64,000 bases of DNA, taken from positions 123,979-187,978 of the forward strand of contig JADKBS010000059.1 of the NCBI GenBank assembly GCA_016714985.1, read 5' to 3'. The notes below the pieces were generated by a model that saw nothing but the letters and a program-made list of their open reading frames with translations, was not told the origin of the DNA and did no database searches. Shown here one piece after another: positions 25,721 to 34,452 of this stretch. Both the position numbers and the translations under genes were made by a program. Source of the stretch: Saprospiraceae bacterium (GTDB lineage: Bacteria; Bacteroidota; Bacteroidia; Chitinophagales; Saprospiraceae). Within the stretch, counting starts at the first letter, position 1; the number at the start of each line of letters is the position of its first letter.

Positions 25721-27511
25721 TCAGCTTTTGGCCGCAATCTCCACCTTCAAGTTCAACTCCTTCAACTGCGCCTCATCCAGCCCATCCGGTGCATCAATCA
25801 TCATGTCCCGGCCCATGTTGTTCTTGGGGAAGGCGATGAAGTCACGGATGCTGGTTTGGCCACGCATCACAGCACAGAGGCGGTCGAGGCCAAAGGCGAT
25901 ACCGCCGTGCGGCGGTGCGCCGTACTCGAAGGCACCGAGCAGGAAGCCGAACTGGTTCTCGGCCTGTTCGGGGGTGAAGCCGAGCAGTTGGAAGTTCTTC
26001 TCCTGCAAGGCCCGGTCGTGGATACGGATACTGCCACCGCCGATTTCCACGCCATTTAGTACGAGGTCGTAGGCGTTGGCCCGCAGGTTTTTCAGCGTTT
26101 CGTGGTCGCCGGACATCATCTTCTCGGCGTCCTCCGGCAGCGGTGCGGTAAAAGGGTGGTGCATCGCAAAAAAGCGCTGTGATTCCTCGTCCCACTCCAG
26201 CAACGGGAAGTTGACGACCCAAAGCGGCTTGAACTCGCCAGGTTTCATCAGCCCCATGCGGCGGCCCATTTCGAGGCGAAGTTCGTTGAGCTGCTTGCGG
26301 GTCTTTTCGGCTTCGCCGGAAAGTACGAACATCAAGTCGCCCGGCTTTGCGCCCATTTTATCAGCAAAGGTTTGCAACTGGTCTTCGCTGTAAAACTTGC
26401 TGACGCTGCTGCGGAAGCGGCCCATTTCGTCGTTCGGGTCGCTGTTGTACTTTATCCAAACGAGGCCCTTCGCCCCGATTTGCGGGCGCTGCATCCATTC
26501 GGTCAGGTCTTTGATGTCTTTGTTGGAAAATGATTCGGCTTGTCCCTCGGCGCAGATGCCCACTACGAGTTCGGCGCTATCGAAAACGGAAAAGCCGTGG
26601 CCTTGCGCAATGTCGTTCAGTTCGCAAAACTCCATCCCGAAGCGAATATCGGGCTTGTCGGAGCCGTAGCGGGTCATGGCCTCGTCGTAGCTCATGCGGG
26701 GGAAATCGGCCATTTCCAAGCCCAAAACGGACTTGAACAGGTGCTTGGTAAGCCCTTCGAAGGTGTTGAGGATGTCCTCACGGGTCACGAAGGCCATTTC
26801 GCAGTCTATCTGGGTGAACTCCGGCTGGCGGTCGGCCCGCAGGTCTTCGTCCCGGAAGCACTTCACGATTTGGAAGTACTTGTCCATGCCGGCCACCATG
26901 AGGATTTGCTTGAAGGTCTGCGGAGACTGGGGCAGTGCGTAGAACTGTCCCGGATTCATTCGGGATGGCACCACGAAGTCACGGGCGCCCTCCGGCGTAC
27001 TTTTGATGAGGTTCGGCGTTTCGATTTCGATAAAACCAACGCCGCTGAGGTGCTTGCGGGTCTCGATGGCCACCTGCGAGCGGAAGATGAGGTTCTGCTG
27101 CACGGGCGAGCGCCGGATGTCGAGGTAGCGGTACTTCATGCGCAGTTCGTCGCCGCCGTCCGATTCGTCCTCGATGGTGAAGGGCGGGGTCTTGGAGGCG
27201 TTGAGTATCTCCAAATCCGTCAGCATGATTTCAATGTCGCCTGTGGGTATTTTATCATTTTTGGAAATGCGCTCAATGACTTCGCCTGTGGCTTTCACTA
27301 CGAATTCCCGGCCCAGTGAGCGCACTTTTTCGAGCAGTTCGGGTGAAGATTTTTCTTCATTCACCAAAAGCTGTGTGACGCCATAGCGGTCGCGCAAATC
27401 CACCCAGGCCATGAAGCCTTTGTCGCGAATGGTTTGCACCCAGCCTGAGAGGGTGACTTGTTGTCCTATATGAGAAGGGCGGAGCTCGCCGCAGTTGTGG
27501 GTACGATACAT
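25721..27511 (-). CDS. aspS: Aspartate--tRNA ligase
   Basis: 596 residues from ATG 27511 (MYRTHNCGELRPSHIGQ); an in-frame Met at 27583 would add an unlikely leader made of repeats. It has an N-terminal OB anticodon-binding domain (TLSGWVQTIRDKGFMAWVDL), class II motif 2 (KCFRDEDLRADRQPEFTQID), a GAD insertion and motif 3 (GIAFGLDRLCAVM). A bacterial-type AspRS of ordinary length. The leader between the likely promoter (27622-27615) and the start holds a 20-bp hairpin. Confidence 0.97.
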   Translation of the reverse strand: MYRTHNCGELRPSHIGQQVTLSGWVQTIRDKGFMAWVDLRDRYGVTQLLVNEEKSSPELLEKVRSLGREFVVKATGEVIERISKNDKIPTGDIEIMLTDLEILNASKTPPFTIEDESDGGDELRMKYRYLDIRRSPVQQNLIFRSQVAIETRKHLSGVGFIEIETPNLIKSTPEGARDFVVPSRMNPGQFYALPQSPQTFKQILMVAGMDKYFQIVKCFRDEDLRADRQPEFTQIDCEMAFVTREDILNTFEGLTKHLFKSVLGLEMADFPRMSYDEAMTRYGSDKPDIRFGMEFCELNDIAQGHGFSVFDSAELVVGICAEGQAESFSNKDIKDLTEWMQRPQIGAKGLVWIKYNSDPNDEMGRFRSSVSKFYSEDQLQTFADKMGAKPGDLMFVLSGEAEKTRKQLNELRLEMGRRMGLMKPGEFKPLWVVNFPLLEWDEESQRFFAMHHPFTAPLPEDAEKMMSGDHETLKNLRANAYDLVLNGVEIGGGSIRIHDRALQEKNFQLLGFTPEQAENQFGFLLGAFEYGAPPHGGIAFGLDRLCAVMRGQTSIRDFIAFPKNNMGRDMMIDAPDGLDEAQLKELNLKVEIAAKS

Positions 27512-27532
27512 GTGGTTGAAGTTTCGAGTTGT

Positions 27533-27586
27533 GAGTTGCAAGTTTCGAGTTGGTATAGCGTCGAAACAACTCGAAACTTGCAACTC
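27533..27586. repeat. 20-bp perfect inverted repeat in the aspS leader
   Basis: GAGTTGCAAGTTTCGAGTTG (27533-27552) and its exact reverse complement (27567-27586) around a 14-nt loop. The same unit GTTTCGAGTTG occurs again at 27521-27531. Confidence 0.85.
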
Positions 27587-27614
27587 GAAACCCGTAGCTT
27601 TTCAAAAAAGTGCG

Positions 27615-27622
27615 CAAAAATA
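27615..27622 (-). promoter_or_regulatory. -7 box candidate for aspS
   Basis: TATTTTTG on the minus strand, about 100 nt upstream of the aspS start. A matching -33 box at the right distance is not clear. Confidence 0.4.
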
Positions 27623-27777
27623 GCTTGTTCTACGCCAAAAGATTTGCCCTGTTTTCATTTTTGACACGTTTTTTGAAATACATCGCCAGTTGGTGCGCTT
27701 ACTTTGAAAATGAGCGCTGCATCTGGGCTTAACAAAAATTACTTCCCTCCAATTCTACCATCCAGATTCAATTGGTT

Positions 27778-27806
27778 TTTGATATTTAAAGCAAAAACTA
27801 TATTTG
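27778..27806 (+). promoter_or_regulatory. Promoter candidate for the M23 peptidase
   Basis: TTTG 27778-27781 and TATATTTG 27799-27806 with a 17-bp spacer, slightly short. The start codon is 125 bp downstream. A small hairpin CCCAGC/GCTGGG (27872-27887) followed by a T run near 27898 sits in the leader. Confidence 0.45.
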
Positions 27807-27930
27807 CTGCCATTGGCGCAGGTAGCTCAATAGCGGCGTTTGGTGTCACCCCCCTTCAATTTGTTTGAAAACCCAGCGTTTGCTGGGATGTTAGCACTTT
27901 TTTTTCAAAAACGACAGAACAACCATTGAG

Positions 27931-29691
27931 ATGAAAAGGAAATTCCTGGTGTTTTTATTGCCATTGATTGGGCTTGCATTCGCTTTCACCAACCTACCCG
28001 GTTTGAAGCCCACCGTCCGTGGCAACTACCCAAGTAACTATTTTCAGGCTCCCGTAGCGCAGGCCCTGCTGCTTTCCGGCACCTTCGGCGAGCTTCGCCC
28101 CAACCACTTCCATGCTGGCATTGACATCAAATCGGCTCGTGGAATCATTGGCGATGCCGTCTTCTCGGCTGCCGACGGCTTTATTTCAAGGATAAAAGTG
28201 GACAAGAGCGGCTATGGCAACTCGCTCTACATCAGCCATCCGAACGGCTACACGACCGTGTATGCCCACCTCGACAAGTTTAAGCAAGAGATAGAACAAT
28301 GGGTCAAGAACCAGCAATATGTGCAGGAATCCTTCGAGATAGATGTGGACCTGACGCACGAGAAGTTCCCCGTCTCGCAAGGCGAAGAAATCGGCAAAAT
28401 GGGCAATACCGGGTCCTCCAATGGGGCGCACCTGCACTTCGAGGTGCGGGAAACGAGTACCCAAAACCCCATCAACCCGTTGCTTTTCGGTTTTCGGGTA
28501 GTGGACAACATCGCCCCGAAAATGCACTCGCTGAAGGTCTATGCGCTCAACGAAAAACGGGAAGAACTTGGCGCACGGGCGGTCAGTTTGTATAAATCGG
28601 GCAATACCTACCGGGTGAAGGGCGACACCGTGCTGCTTGACGCCGGGCAAACTGGCTTCGGCCTCAAGGTCTATGACCACTTGGACAGGGTGAGCAACTG
28701 GAACGGCATCTACGAACTCGTCGTTTACCAGGACGACTCGGTCATCTATGATTTTACCCTTGAGTCTTTTGCTTTTGATGAAACCCGTTACATCAACGCC
28801 CACTGTGACTACGAGGAACGGGTGACGAAGAACAGCTACTTCAACCGCTGCTACTCCCTGCCCGGCAACCAACTTTCCATCTATCGCCGTAAGGCCAACA
28901 ATGGTGTCATTGACCTACAGGACGGCCAGGCGAGCAAGATAACGATGGTGGCTGCCGATGTTGCTGGCAACAGCACCACCTTGGAGTTTTATGCAAAACT
29001 GAAGCCCAATGCTGCCGTTTTGGCGCAGCCGATTTTCAACCAAAAATACAATTACGTGCTCCCCTTCAACGAGGGAAATATGATACGCACCGAGGGGCTT
29101 TACCTGCACATGCCATCCGGCACCCTGTACGAGGACCTTTACTTGAAATACGATGTGCAGCCGGAGCGCTCCTCCAACTATTACTCCAAGGTTCACCGAC
29201 TCAACAACAACCGTACACCTGTACACGACTACTTCGACATAGGACTGCGCCCAACGCAGTCCATCCCCGCCGAGTTGAAGCCAAAGGTGTTCGTGGCCTA
29301 TTGCGAAGGCAGCCGGATACTGAACTGTGGCGGCCGTTGGGAGGATGGCCTGCTGAGGGCCAAGGTACGTGACCTCGGTGCTTATGCCATCTTGATGGAC
29401 ATCACGCCACCCACCATCAGGCAGGTGGTCTTCGGCCAGAACATGAAGGGCTATAAACAGTTTTCCTTCAAAATCAGCGACAACGTGGCCTCTTCGCCCA
29501 ACGTGGAGCCGCTCACCTACGAGGCCCGTGTGGACGGCAAGTGGGTGCTGATGGAGTACGACAAAAAAAACGGAACCATCACCCATTATTTTGATGGAGA
29601 GACCATCACGCCGGGCGAGCACGAGTTCAGCCTCGTGGTGCGGGATGCTGTGGGTAACGAGTCTGCGTTTGAAAGGAAGTTTTTTAGGTGA
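27931..29691 (+). CDS. M23-family metallopeptidase (LytM-type)
   Basis: 586 residues with an N-terminal signal or membrane helix (MKRKFLVFLLPLIGLAF). The M23 fold is at about 45-190: first zinc ligands in HFHAGIDI (His-x6-Asp), then HPNGYTTVYAHLDKF, and the second pair in GSSNGAHLHFEVRE (His-x-His). The rest (about 200-586) is a run of beta-rich domains ending with a ring of Ig-like sheets (GEHEFSLVVRDAVGNESAF). Predicted role: cleavage of peptidoglycan peptide cross-links in the periplasm. Confidence 0.9.
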   Translation: MKRKFLVFLLPLIGLAFAFTNLPGLKPTVRGNYPSNYFQAPVAQALLLSGTFGELRPNHFHAGIDIKSARGIIGDAVFSAADGFISRIKVDKSGYGNSLYISHPNGYTTVYAHLDKFKQEIEQWVKNQQYVQESFEIDVDLTHEKFPVSQGEEIGKMGNTGSSNGAHLHFEVRETSTQNPINPLLFGFRVVDNIAPKMHSLKVYALNEKREELGARAVSLYKSGNTYRVKGDTVLLDAGQTGFGLKVYDHLDRVSNWNGIYELVVYQDDSVIYDFTLESFAFDETRYINAHCDYEERVTKNSYFNRCYSLPGNQLSIYRRKANNGVIDLQDGQASKITMVAADVAGNSTTLEFYAKLKPNAAVLAQPIFNQKYNYVLPFNEGNMIRTEGLYLHMPSGTLYEDLYLKYDVQPERSSNYYSKVHRLNNNRTPVHDYFDIGLRPTQSIPAELKPKVFVAYCEGSRILNCGGRWEDGLLRAKVRDLGAYAILMDITPPTIRQVVFGQNMKGYKQFSFKISDNVASSPNVEPLTYEARVDGKWVLMEYDKKNGTITHYFDGETITPGEHEFSLVVRDAVGNESAFERKFFR

Positions 29692-29743
29692 AAAACGGCT
29701 GACGATGGACGGTTGACGGCTGACGGTAGCCGTGGTGCTTTCG

Positions 29744-30697
29744 TCAAGCGGTGGGTAATACTTCATCAATAACCGACAAATCCAAAATCGTCTTACCGCT
29801 ACCGCTGGGGTCAGGATAGTACATTGGCTTCCATTTTACACCGTATAAAAACTCCTCGTCGCAATAAGAGCCATTGGCGAAGATGGTCTGCGAAAACGAT
29901 TCGTCGAAGGCTTCGATTAAAACAATCACCTCCACATTCATCTCCTTGATATCTTCGGGCGTGCGCTCCCAGAAAGGGCTTTCCTCGTCTATCGGATGAA
30001 CGATGTTCCAGTTAAGGGGCAGCATCACCACCTTTTCCCGTTCCAATTTAAGGCGGGCAAATTTGCGGCCCTTCATGCCATGTTCATTGGCCTCCACCCA
30101 CGACATGGTGAGCTTCACGTCGAGGTTGATGAGGCGGCTGCTGCGCTTGTTGGCGATGCGGAACTGGAAGCTCTGGCCATTCTGGTAAGGCGTGATGATG
30201 GCGTTCTTGCTAAAGACAAGCTGGGAAGTTGGTTTTGAAAAACGGACAAAAAGCAACCCTGTGGCCAACGCCGCAGACATCAAGCCGACGAGGGCAATTG
30301 TGGCTGCCACGAAATTGGTGGAAATACAGGATGGGCTGATGCTGCCGTAGCCGACCGTCGTAAAGGTTTGCACACTGAAGAACCATGCCTGCTCGAAGTT
30401 TTCTAGCCAAGTTCCTTGCTTCACCCCATTTAGGCAATTAATGCCGACCCCATTGAGAATGAAGGCAAAAAGGACATTAACCATGACAAAAAATGCAATG
30501 ACCACCCCAAAAAAACGCCACCAAGTCATCTCCACCAAGTCTTGGTAGGGGCTCCATGTCTTCATACCCACCCGCTCCACATTGAAGCTGCCATCCTTGG
30601 CAATGAGCCTGTCCCGCTCGCCAGTGATGCGGGTGCCGAAGCCGAGGTCGTCGGTCTCCTTGACTTTTGCGTTGCGGAAAGGATTGCGCAGGGCCAT
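29744..30697 (-). CDS. Inward-rectifier-type potassium channel (KirBac)
   Basis: 317 residues. Slide helix and TM1 (FFGVVIAFFVMVNVLFAFIL), pore helix with the selectivity filter TVGYGSISP, TM2 (NFVAATIALVGLMSAALAT) and a cytoplasmic C-terminal Ig-like domain (NAIITPYQNGQSFQFRIANK, LNWNIVHPIDEESPFW). All are hallmarks of the IRK family. The tetramer conducts K+ across the inner membrane. The start codon at 30697 is only 17 bp from the inserted element at 30715-30835. Confidence 0.93.
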   Translation of the reverse strand: MALRNPFRNAKVKETDDLGFGTRITGERDRLIAKDGSFNVERVGMKTWSPYQDLVEMTWWRFFGVVIAFFVMVNVLFAFILNGVGINCLNGVKQGTWLENFEQAWFFSVQTFTTVGYGSISPSCISTNFVAATIALVGLMSAALATGLLFVRFSKPTSQLVFSKNAIITPYQNGQSFQFRIANKRSSRLINLDVKLTMSWVEANEHGMKGRKFARLKLEREKVVMLPLNWNIVHPIDEESPFWERTPEDIKEMNVEVIVLIEAFDESFSQTIFANGSYCDEEFLYGVKWKPMYYPDPSGSGKTILDLSVIDEVLPTA

Positions 30698-30714
30698 TTA
30701 CTTTTTGTACAATG

Positions 30715-30835
30715 GCAACTACTTAGCAGGGGTGTTTTTGGGGGAAAAATTGAAAATTTCCCCCAAAAACACCTAGAAGGAGGAGGAAAGAAAAATTTCA
30801 TTTTTCTTTCCTCCCACACCTGACTAAGTAGTTGC
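30715..30835. mobile_element. MITE-like nested-palindrome element, copy 1
   Basis: Terminal inverted repeats GCAACTACTTAG (30715-30726) and CTAAGTAGTTGC (30824-30835), extendable by AGG/CCTG with one bulge. Inside are two perfect hairpins: arms 30731-30747 / 30757-30773 (17 bp, GGTGTTTTTGGGGGAAA) and arms 30782-30796 / 30800-30814 (15 bp, GGAGGAAAGAAAAAT). Flanks GTACAATG (30707-30714) and TTTCAATG (30836-30843) agree at 6 of 8 bases, as an aged 8-bp target duplication would. There is no coding capacity. The sequence is related to the element at 59831-59959. Confidence 0.8.
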
Positions 30836-30862
30836 TTTCAATGAAGTTTGTGGGGTTTAAGA

Positions 30863-30911
30863 AGTTGATAAGGGCTGATTTGGCTGGTTGCCAAATCAGC
30901 CCTTATCAACT
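30863..30911. repeat. Perfect 22-bp hairpin
   Basis: Arms 30863-30884 and 30890-30911 pair without mismatch around a 5-nt loop. The core GTTGATAAGGGCTGAT is nearly the same as the unit in the palindrome at 45724-45796. It lies just beyond the MITE-like element. Confidence 0.9.
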
Positions 30912-30938
30912 CCTCTTAGCCATCTTCAGCAAATGGGG

Positions 30939-31776
30939 TTACTCGACCAAATGTACTTGGTGCGCTTGCAGCACCTCCTTTGTCGTGCCGGCGAGGCTGA
31001 CGAAGGCCACAAGTTCACAGTTCTCGGCCACCCATGCTTCGGGCAGGTTAAAGGTATATTGTTTTTCGATTTCGGCACCCGGCGTCAATGGTTCAGCGAT
31101 GGGGTCGCCGTTCCAATTCGTGAGCATGCTCCTCAGTGCATGCTTGTGGACGTACCCAGTGTTCAGGCCAGCGGGGGTGAGTTGCTTGTCAACGATGCCG
31201 CTTTCGGTTATCATGATGCTGAGGTGTACGTCAGGGTCGGTGATGGCCTCGTCCACGAAGAGGGTCACCTTTAAAGTGAGCTCACGGCTGGCCTGGTCGT
31301 AGCCCGGCTCGATATTGATGCGCACCTTGGGCACTATCTCCAGTTCGGAGGCAATGGAGCCAGCCCAATCGCCCTGGTTCAGTTGGAGGTTGAATTGACC
31401 ATCAAATTGCTTTCGGTTCACCACCGCAGAAGGGTATCCCGCTGGCCTTTCGAGGAAATTGATGATTTCTGTGCCTTCGCTGGTGCGGAAATCGTACTGG
31501 CTATCATTGTATGGGGGAGAAAAGTCCCCTGCATGTATGGAGACGGCGACCAGCCGCTCGCCATGTATGCCCAACAATTCCTCAATGGCAATGGCCCCGC
31601 CTGGGCACTGCACGCAGCGCACCCCCGTGAACTCCTCGATGAGCACTTGCCGCAGTTGGTCTTCCACGGGGCCGCCGCCCGTGTCGCCGCCCATCGCGCC
31701 AGTAACCGTCGGTGAAACTTCTTCGCAAGCGCTAAAAAGCATTGCGGCAGCAAAAACTAAAAGAAGATGCTTTCAT
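30939..31776 (-). CDS. Omp28-related lipoprotein (start region frameshifted)
   Basis: The mature part is 260 residues with the Omp28 hallmark LIEEFTGVRCVQCPGG, a thioredoxin-like CxxC segment, then GERLVAVSIHAGDF and beta-rich C-terminal strands. A lipobox FSAC lies at the front. The in-frame Met at 31742 leaves only a stub of signal peptide. The bases just upstream read KHLLLVFAAA in that same frame, exactly what the missing signal should be, but the ATG (31776-31774) is one base out of phase. A change in the A run of ATGAAAGC would repair it. Omp28 proteins sit on the outer membrane; their role is unclear. Confidence 0.8.
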
Positions 31777-31869
31777 ATTGGATAAGGTGATGGCTTCCCT
31801 GTTTCATGGTTACATGGTTTCAATGCTACACTGTTTGGTGGCCATGAAGCCATAAGGCAATGAAGCCAT

Positions 31870-33593
31870 TTAGAACGTAGAGTTGATGGACATTTTAACA
31901 CCGCTAAAGGCTGGCTCCAAACGGCAGATACCGCCAGAACAGACAACGCCTTCCACTTGTTTCACATAGCTAAGTGAAAAGCGGTTGGCTTTGTAAGTAT
32001 AAAAAACATCAAAACGTGGGTAATGGATTTTATCTTTTTTACCAGTAGCTGCATCAACGGGCGATATTTTGCCCGGTTCGATATTGTACATATCGGAGAC
32101 AGTGAAGGCCCAATGGGGTGCTAAGGTGAACTCCACCAAGCCGAACACCCAACTGCCGTAATCGGCCAATTCGCTGTGGTCTTTGCTCATTTTCATGTAT
32201 TGTGACTCGAAGCGGATGGAGGTCTTCGGGTTGAACTTGTACAAGAAATCAAAATACGGCGTGATGGTCTTGGCTGGTGCTGCGCCCGGTTTCCCGAAAT
32301 AAACATCAAGGTTGTAATGCTGTAGCTGTACCCCGGTCGTGAGCGTCCACTTGCGCTTGTACTTATAATAGATTTCCGTGTAGAGTTCCCGGTAAAGTTT
32401 CAGGCCGTCCAAGTTGTCAATATGCGAGTAGTTGGCGCTCAGGCTAAGCTTTTTGTTCACGGCATAGCTGGCGTCCACTTGGAAGGCCTGCTCTCCGACG
32501 AACTGCGTAGCGGCGGCATAGCGGGCGGGCAGGCGGTAGGTGTTCACCCTCGTCATGGGCGGTATATAGTGCATCAACCCCCTGACGCCCACCTCCTGCG
32601 GACGGGTGCGGAAGTCGAAGTTTTCGGTGCGCTTGCCCTCCACGGTAAGGCCGAGGCCCTTGTTGGCGTAGCTGAGGCTGGTGTAAATGACGCTGCGCGC
32701 CTTGTTGACGTACCTGCCAACGACGGTATCGCCAGCAGCGGTTATGCGCTTTCCGAAGGGGTCGAAAAAGACCTCTTCGACTTCAAGGCCCCCTCTATGT
32801 ACCAACTGAAAGGGCCTGCAGTAAGGGTGTTGTAGGCGGAGGCGGTGAACGCATTGTAGTTGGGGCCTTCTTTCCCAATGGTATCGGGGAACATCTGTAG
32901 CACGTCGGCCTTGGTATAGGTGTTCAAAGTGGCAACGAGGTTGTTCATCGAATTGTCGTCGAGGGTGCGGGCCATGACCCCAAAGCCGGGCGCCAGCGAC
33001 ACCGTGGAGGAATCGCTGCCAATAAAGCCGTCAATAGAACCGCCCCTGAGCACACTTGCGTAACTGTCGAACTGCTGTTTTTGACGGCCCACCAAGGCTT
33101 TTATCCTCCATTTTTCGCCGAGGTCGTAAGTGGTACGGATGCCATACAGTGCTTGGTCAATGGCCAACGCCCGCTCCTCGTAGGCCCGAAAGATGATGCC
33201 ACTGCCGATGATGTCGTAGATATAGCCACCCGTGATGCCGAGCTTGTGTATCTTCTTGGAAACATACCACCTACCAATGCCCACGCCCGAGTAAGAGCCG
33301 GTGGGGTTGAGCAGGTTGGAGTTGTTGAACATATCGAAGCGCAGGCCCATGTCGAAGCCCCAGTTCTGGTAGTTGAGGTTGAGCCAAGAGTCGGTGCCAA
33401 AGAGTTGGCGGTCGTACTGCGGAATGTTGGCTGCCCCGATTTTGGCGTCACGCATGAAAAAATTGCCGTTAAGCTGGAGGTTGCCAGAAATCCTGCCCTG
33501 ATTGGAATTCGTTTGCTCGTTTTCTGCCGCTTGTGCGTAGGCGCCCTGAACGGCGAGCACCAGCATTAATGGCAGCCAAAATCTTATAGCCAT
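31870..33593 (-). CDS. DUF6029-type outer-membrane beta-barrel (one apparent frameshift)
   Basis: The start ATG 33593 gives a signal peptide (MAIRFWLPLMLVLAVQGAYA). The first frame (to 32742) shows amphipathic strands such as WLNLNYQNWGFDMGLRFDMF and VGIGRWYVSKKIHKLGITGG. The second frame continues with EVFFDPFGKRITAAGDTVVG and repeated strands to a C-terminal aromatic FSGVKMSINSTF. The frames join at about 32774-32778, where one G is lacking (AAGAGG for AAGGAGG). The total is about 573 residues. It matches the DUF6029 family by my memory of its GRISGNLQLNGNFF start and 'ALYGIR' core. Role unknown, probably a porin or secretion accessory. Confidence 0.75.
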
Positions 33594-33760
33594 GTTGCGA
33601 GTTTGTTTACAAAAGCCCAAAGACTAGTTAAGGGCAGGTTAATCATATAAAAAATTATTGCTTGCAATGGAATAACGGGTAGCTTTGCACTCTCATTACG
33701 GCTCAAAGTTAGCCAATGGAATTTCAGAATATTAACTTTCACCATTCAAAAAGAAAAAAC

Positions 33761-34257
33761 ATGAAGCAGACGACAATTTCGCTGTTTATCATCCTGTGCT
33801 TCGCCATGGTTGCAGTGGCACAAAAGGCGTTGCCGGATGTGAACGTGAAAACCTTGGATGGCCAGGTGGTCAACCTAAAAGCGTACACCGCCAAAAGCGG
33901 GAAGACCATCATCATTGACTTCTGGGCCACTTGGTGCTCGCCTTGCAAGAAGGAACTGGACACGGTGGCGGAGGTCTATGAGGAGTGGCAGACAAGTACA
34001 ATGTAGAACTGCTCGCTATCACCATTGACAACCAGCGTGCCCTGCCCAAAGTGCCCGGCATCGTAGAGTCGAAGGGTTGGGATTACACCATCTTCGCCGG
34101 CAACGAAGAAGAAATGCGCAACGCCTTCAACTTCCAGACCATCCCGCAAACGCTGGTGGCCGATAAGCACGGCAATATCATCTTTGAGCACAATGGCTAT
34201 GTAGCTGGCGACGAAGAGGAATTGGAAAAAGCCGTGGCGAAGGCTTCGGGGAAGTAG
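33761..34257 (+). CDS. TlpA-like thiol-disulfide reductase (one apparent frameshift)
   Basis: Start ATG 33761; signal peptide to about AVAQ. The thioredoxin fold includes the active site FWATWCSPCKKEL. At 33984 the frame breaks: EVYEEW continues as ADKYNVELLAITIDNQRA in the next frame, requiring one extra G in GTGGCAG. The second half has the cis-Pro loop (FQTIPQTLVADKHGNI). The total is about 165 residues. It would reduce periplasmic disulfides, for example in cytochrome c maturation. A strong terminator follows. Confidence 0.85.
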
Positions 34258-34316
34258 TGCACTATTGGCCACAAAGCTATTTTGAAGTTTGACTATTGAA
34301 AAACTTTGCTAGCGAT

Positions 34317-34359
34317 ATCCCCCTAACCCCTTTTGAAGCGGGTTAGGGGGATTTTTTTT
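34317..34359 (+). terminator. Rho-independent terminator after tlpA
   Basis: ATCCCCCTAACCC (34317-34329) pairs with GGGTTAGGGGGAT (34340-34352); seven more T follow. Confidence 0.9.
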
Positions 34360-34422
34360 GAGGAAAAATTGCTGGGCAATTCCCGCCACCTTGTAAAAGC
34401 TACAGAATATTACTCAAAACAC

Positions 34423-34430
34423 TATATTTG
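34423..34430 (+). promoter_or_regulatory. -7 box candidate for the caspase-FGE gene
   Basis: TATATTTG, 23 bp before the start codon at 34453. No good TTTG box lies 19-20 bp upstream. Confidence 0.4.
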
Positions 34431-34452
34431 GCTCTCAGAACTCTATTTAAGT

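Noticed and set aside
26540..27319. Long open frames antisense to aspS, gldM, ftsK, hoxEF and others
   Set aside because: They are shadows of well-supported genes with no independent signal such as a promoter, motif or conserved pattern.
27822..27845. GCGCAGGTAGCTCAATAGC, which looks like the start of a tRNA
   Set aside because: The D-arm-like piece is not followed by an anticodon arm or a T-arm (no GGTTCRA), and the 3' end does not pair. Probably chance.
27872..27906. CCCAGC/GCTGGG hairpin followed by a T run before the M23 gene as an attenuator
   Set aside because: The stem is only 6 bp and ten bases separate it from the T run. It cannot be called without expression data.
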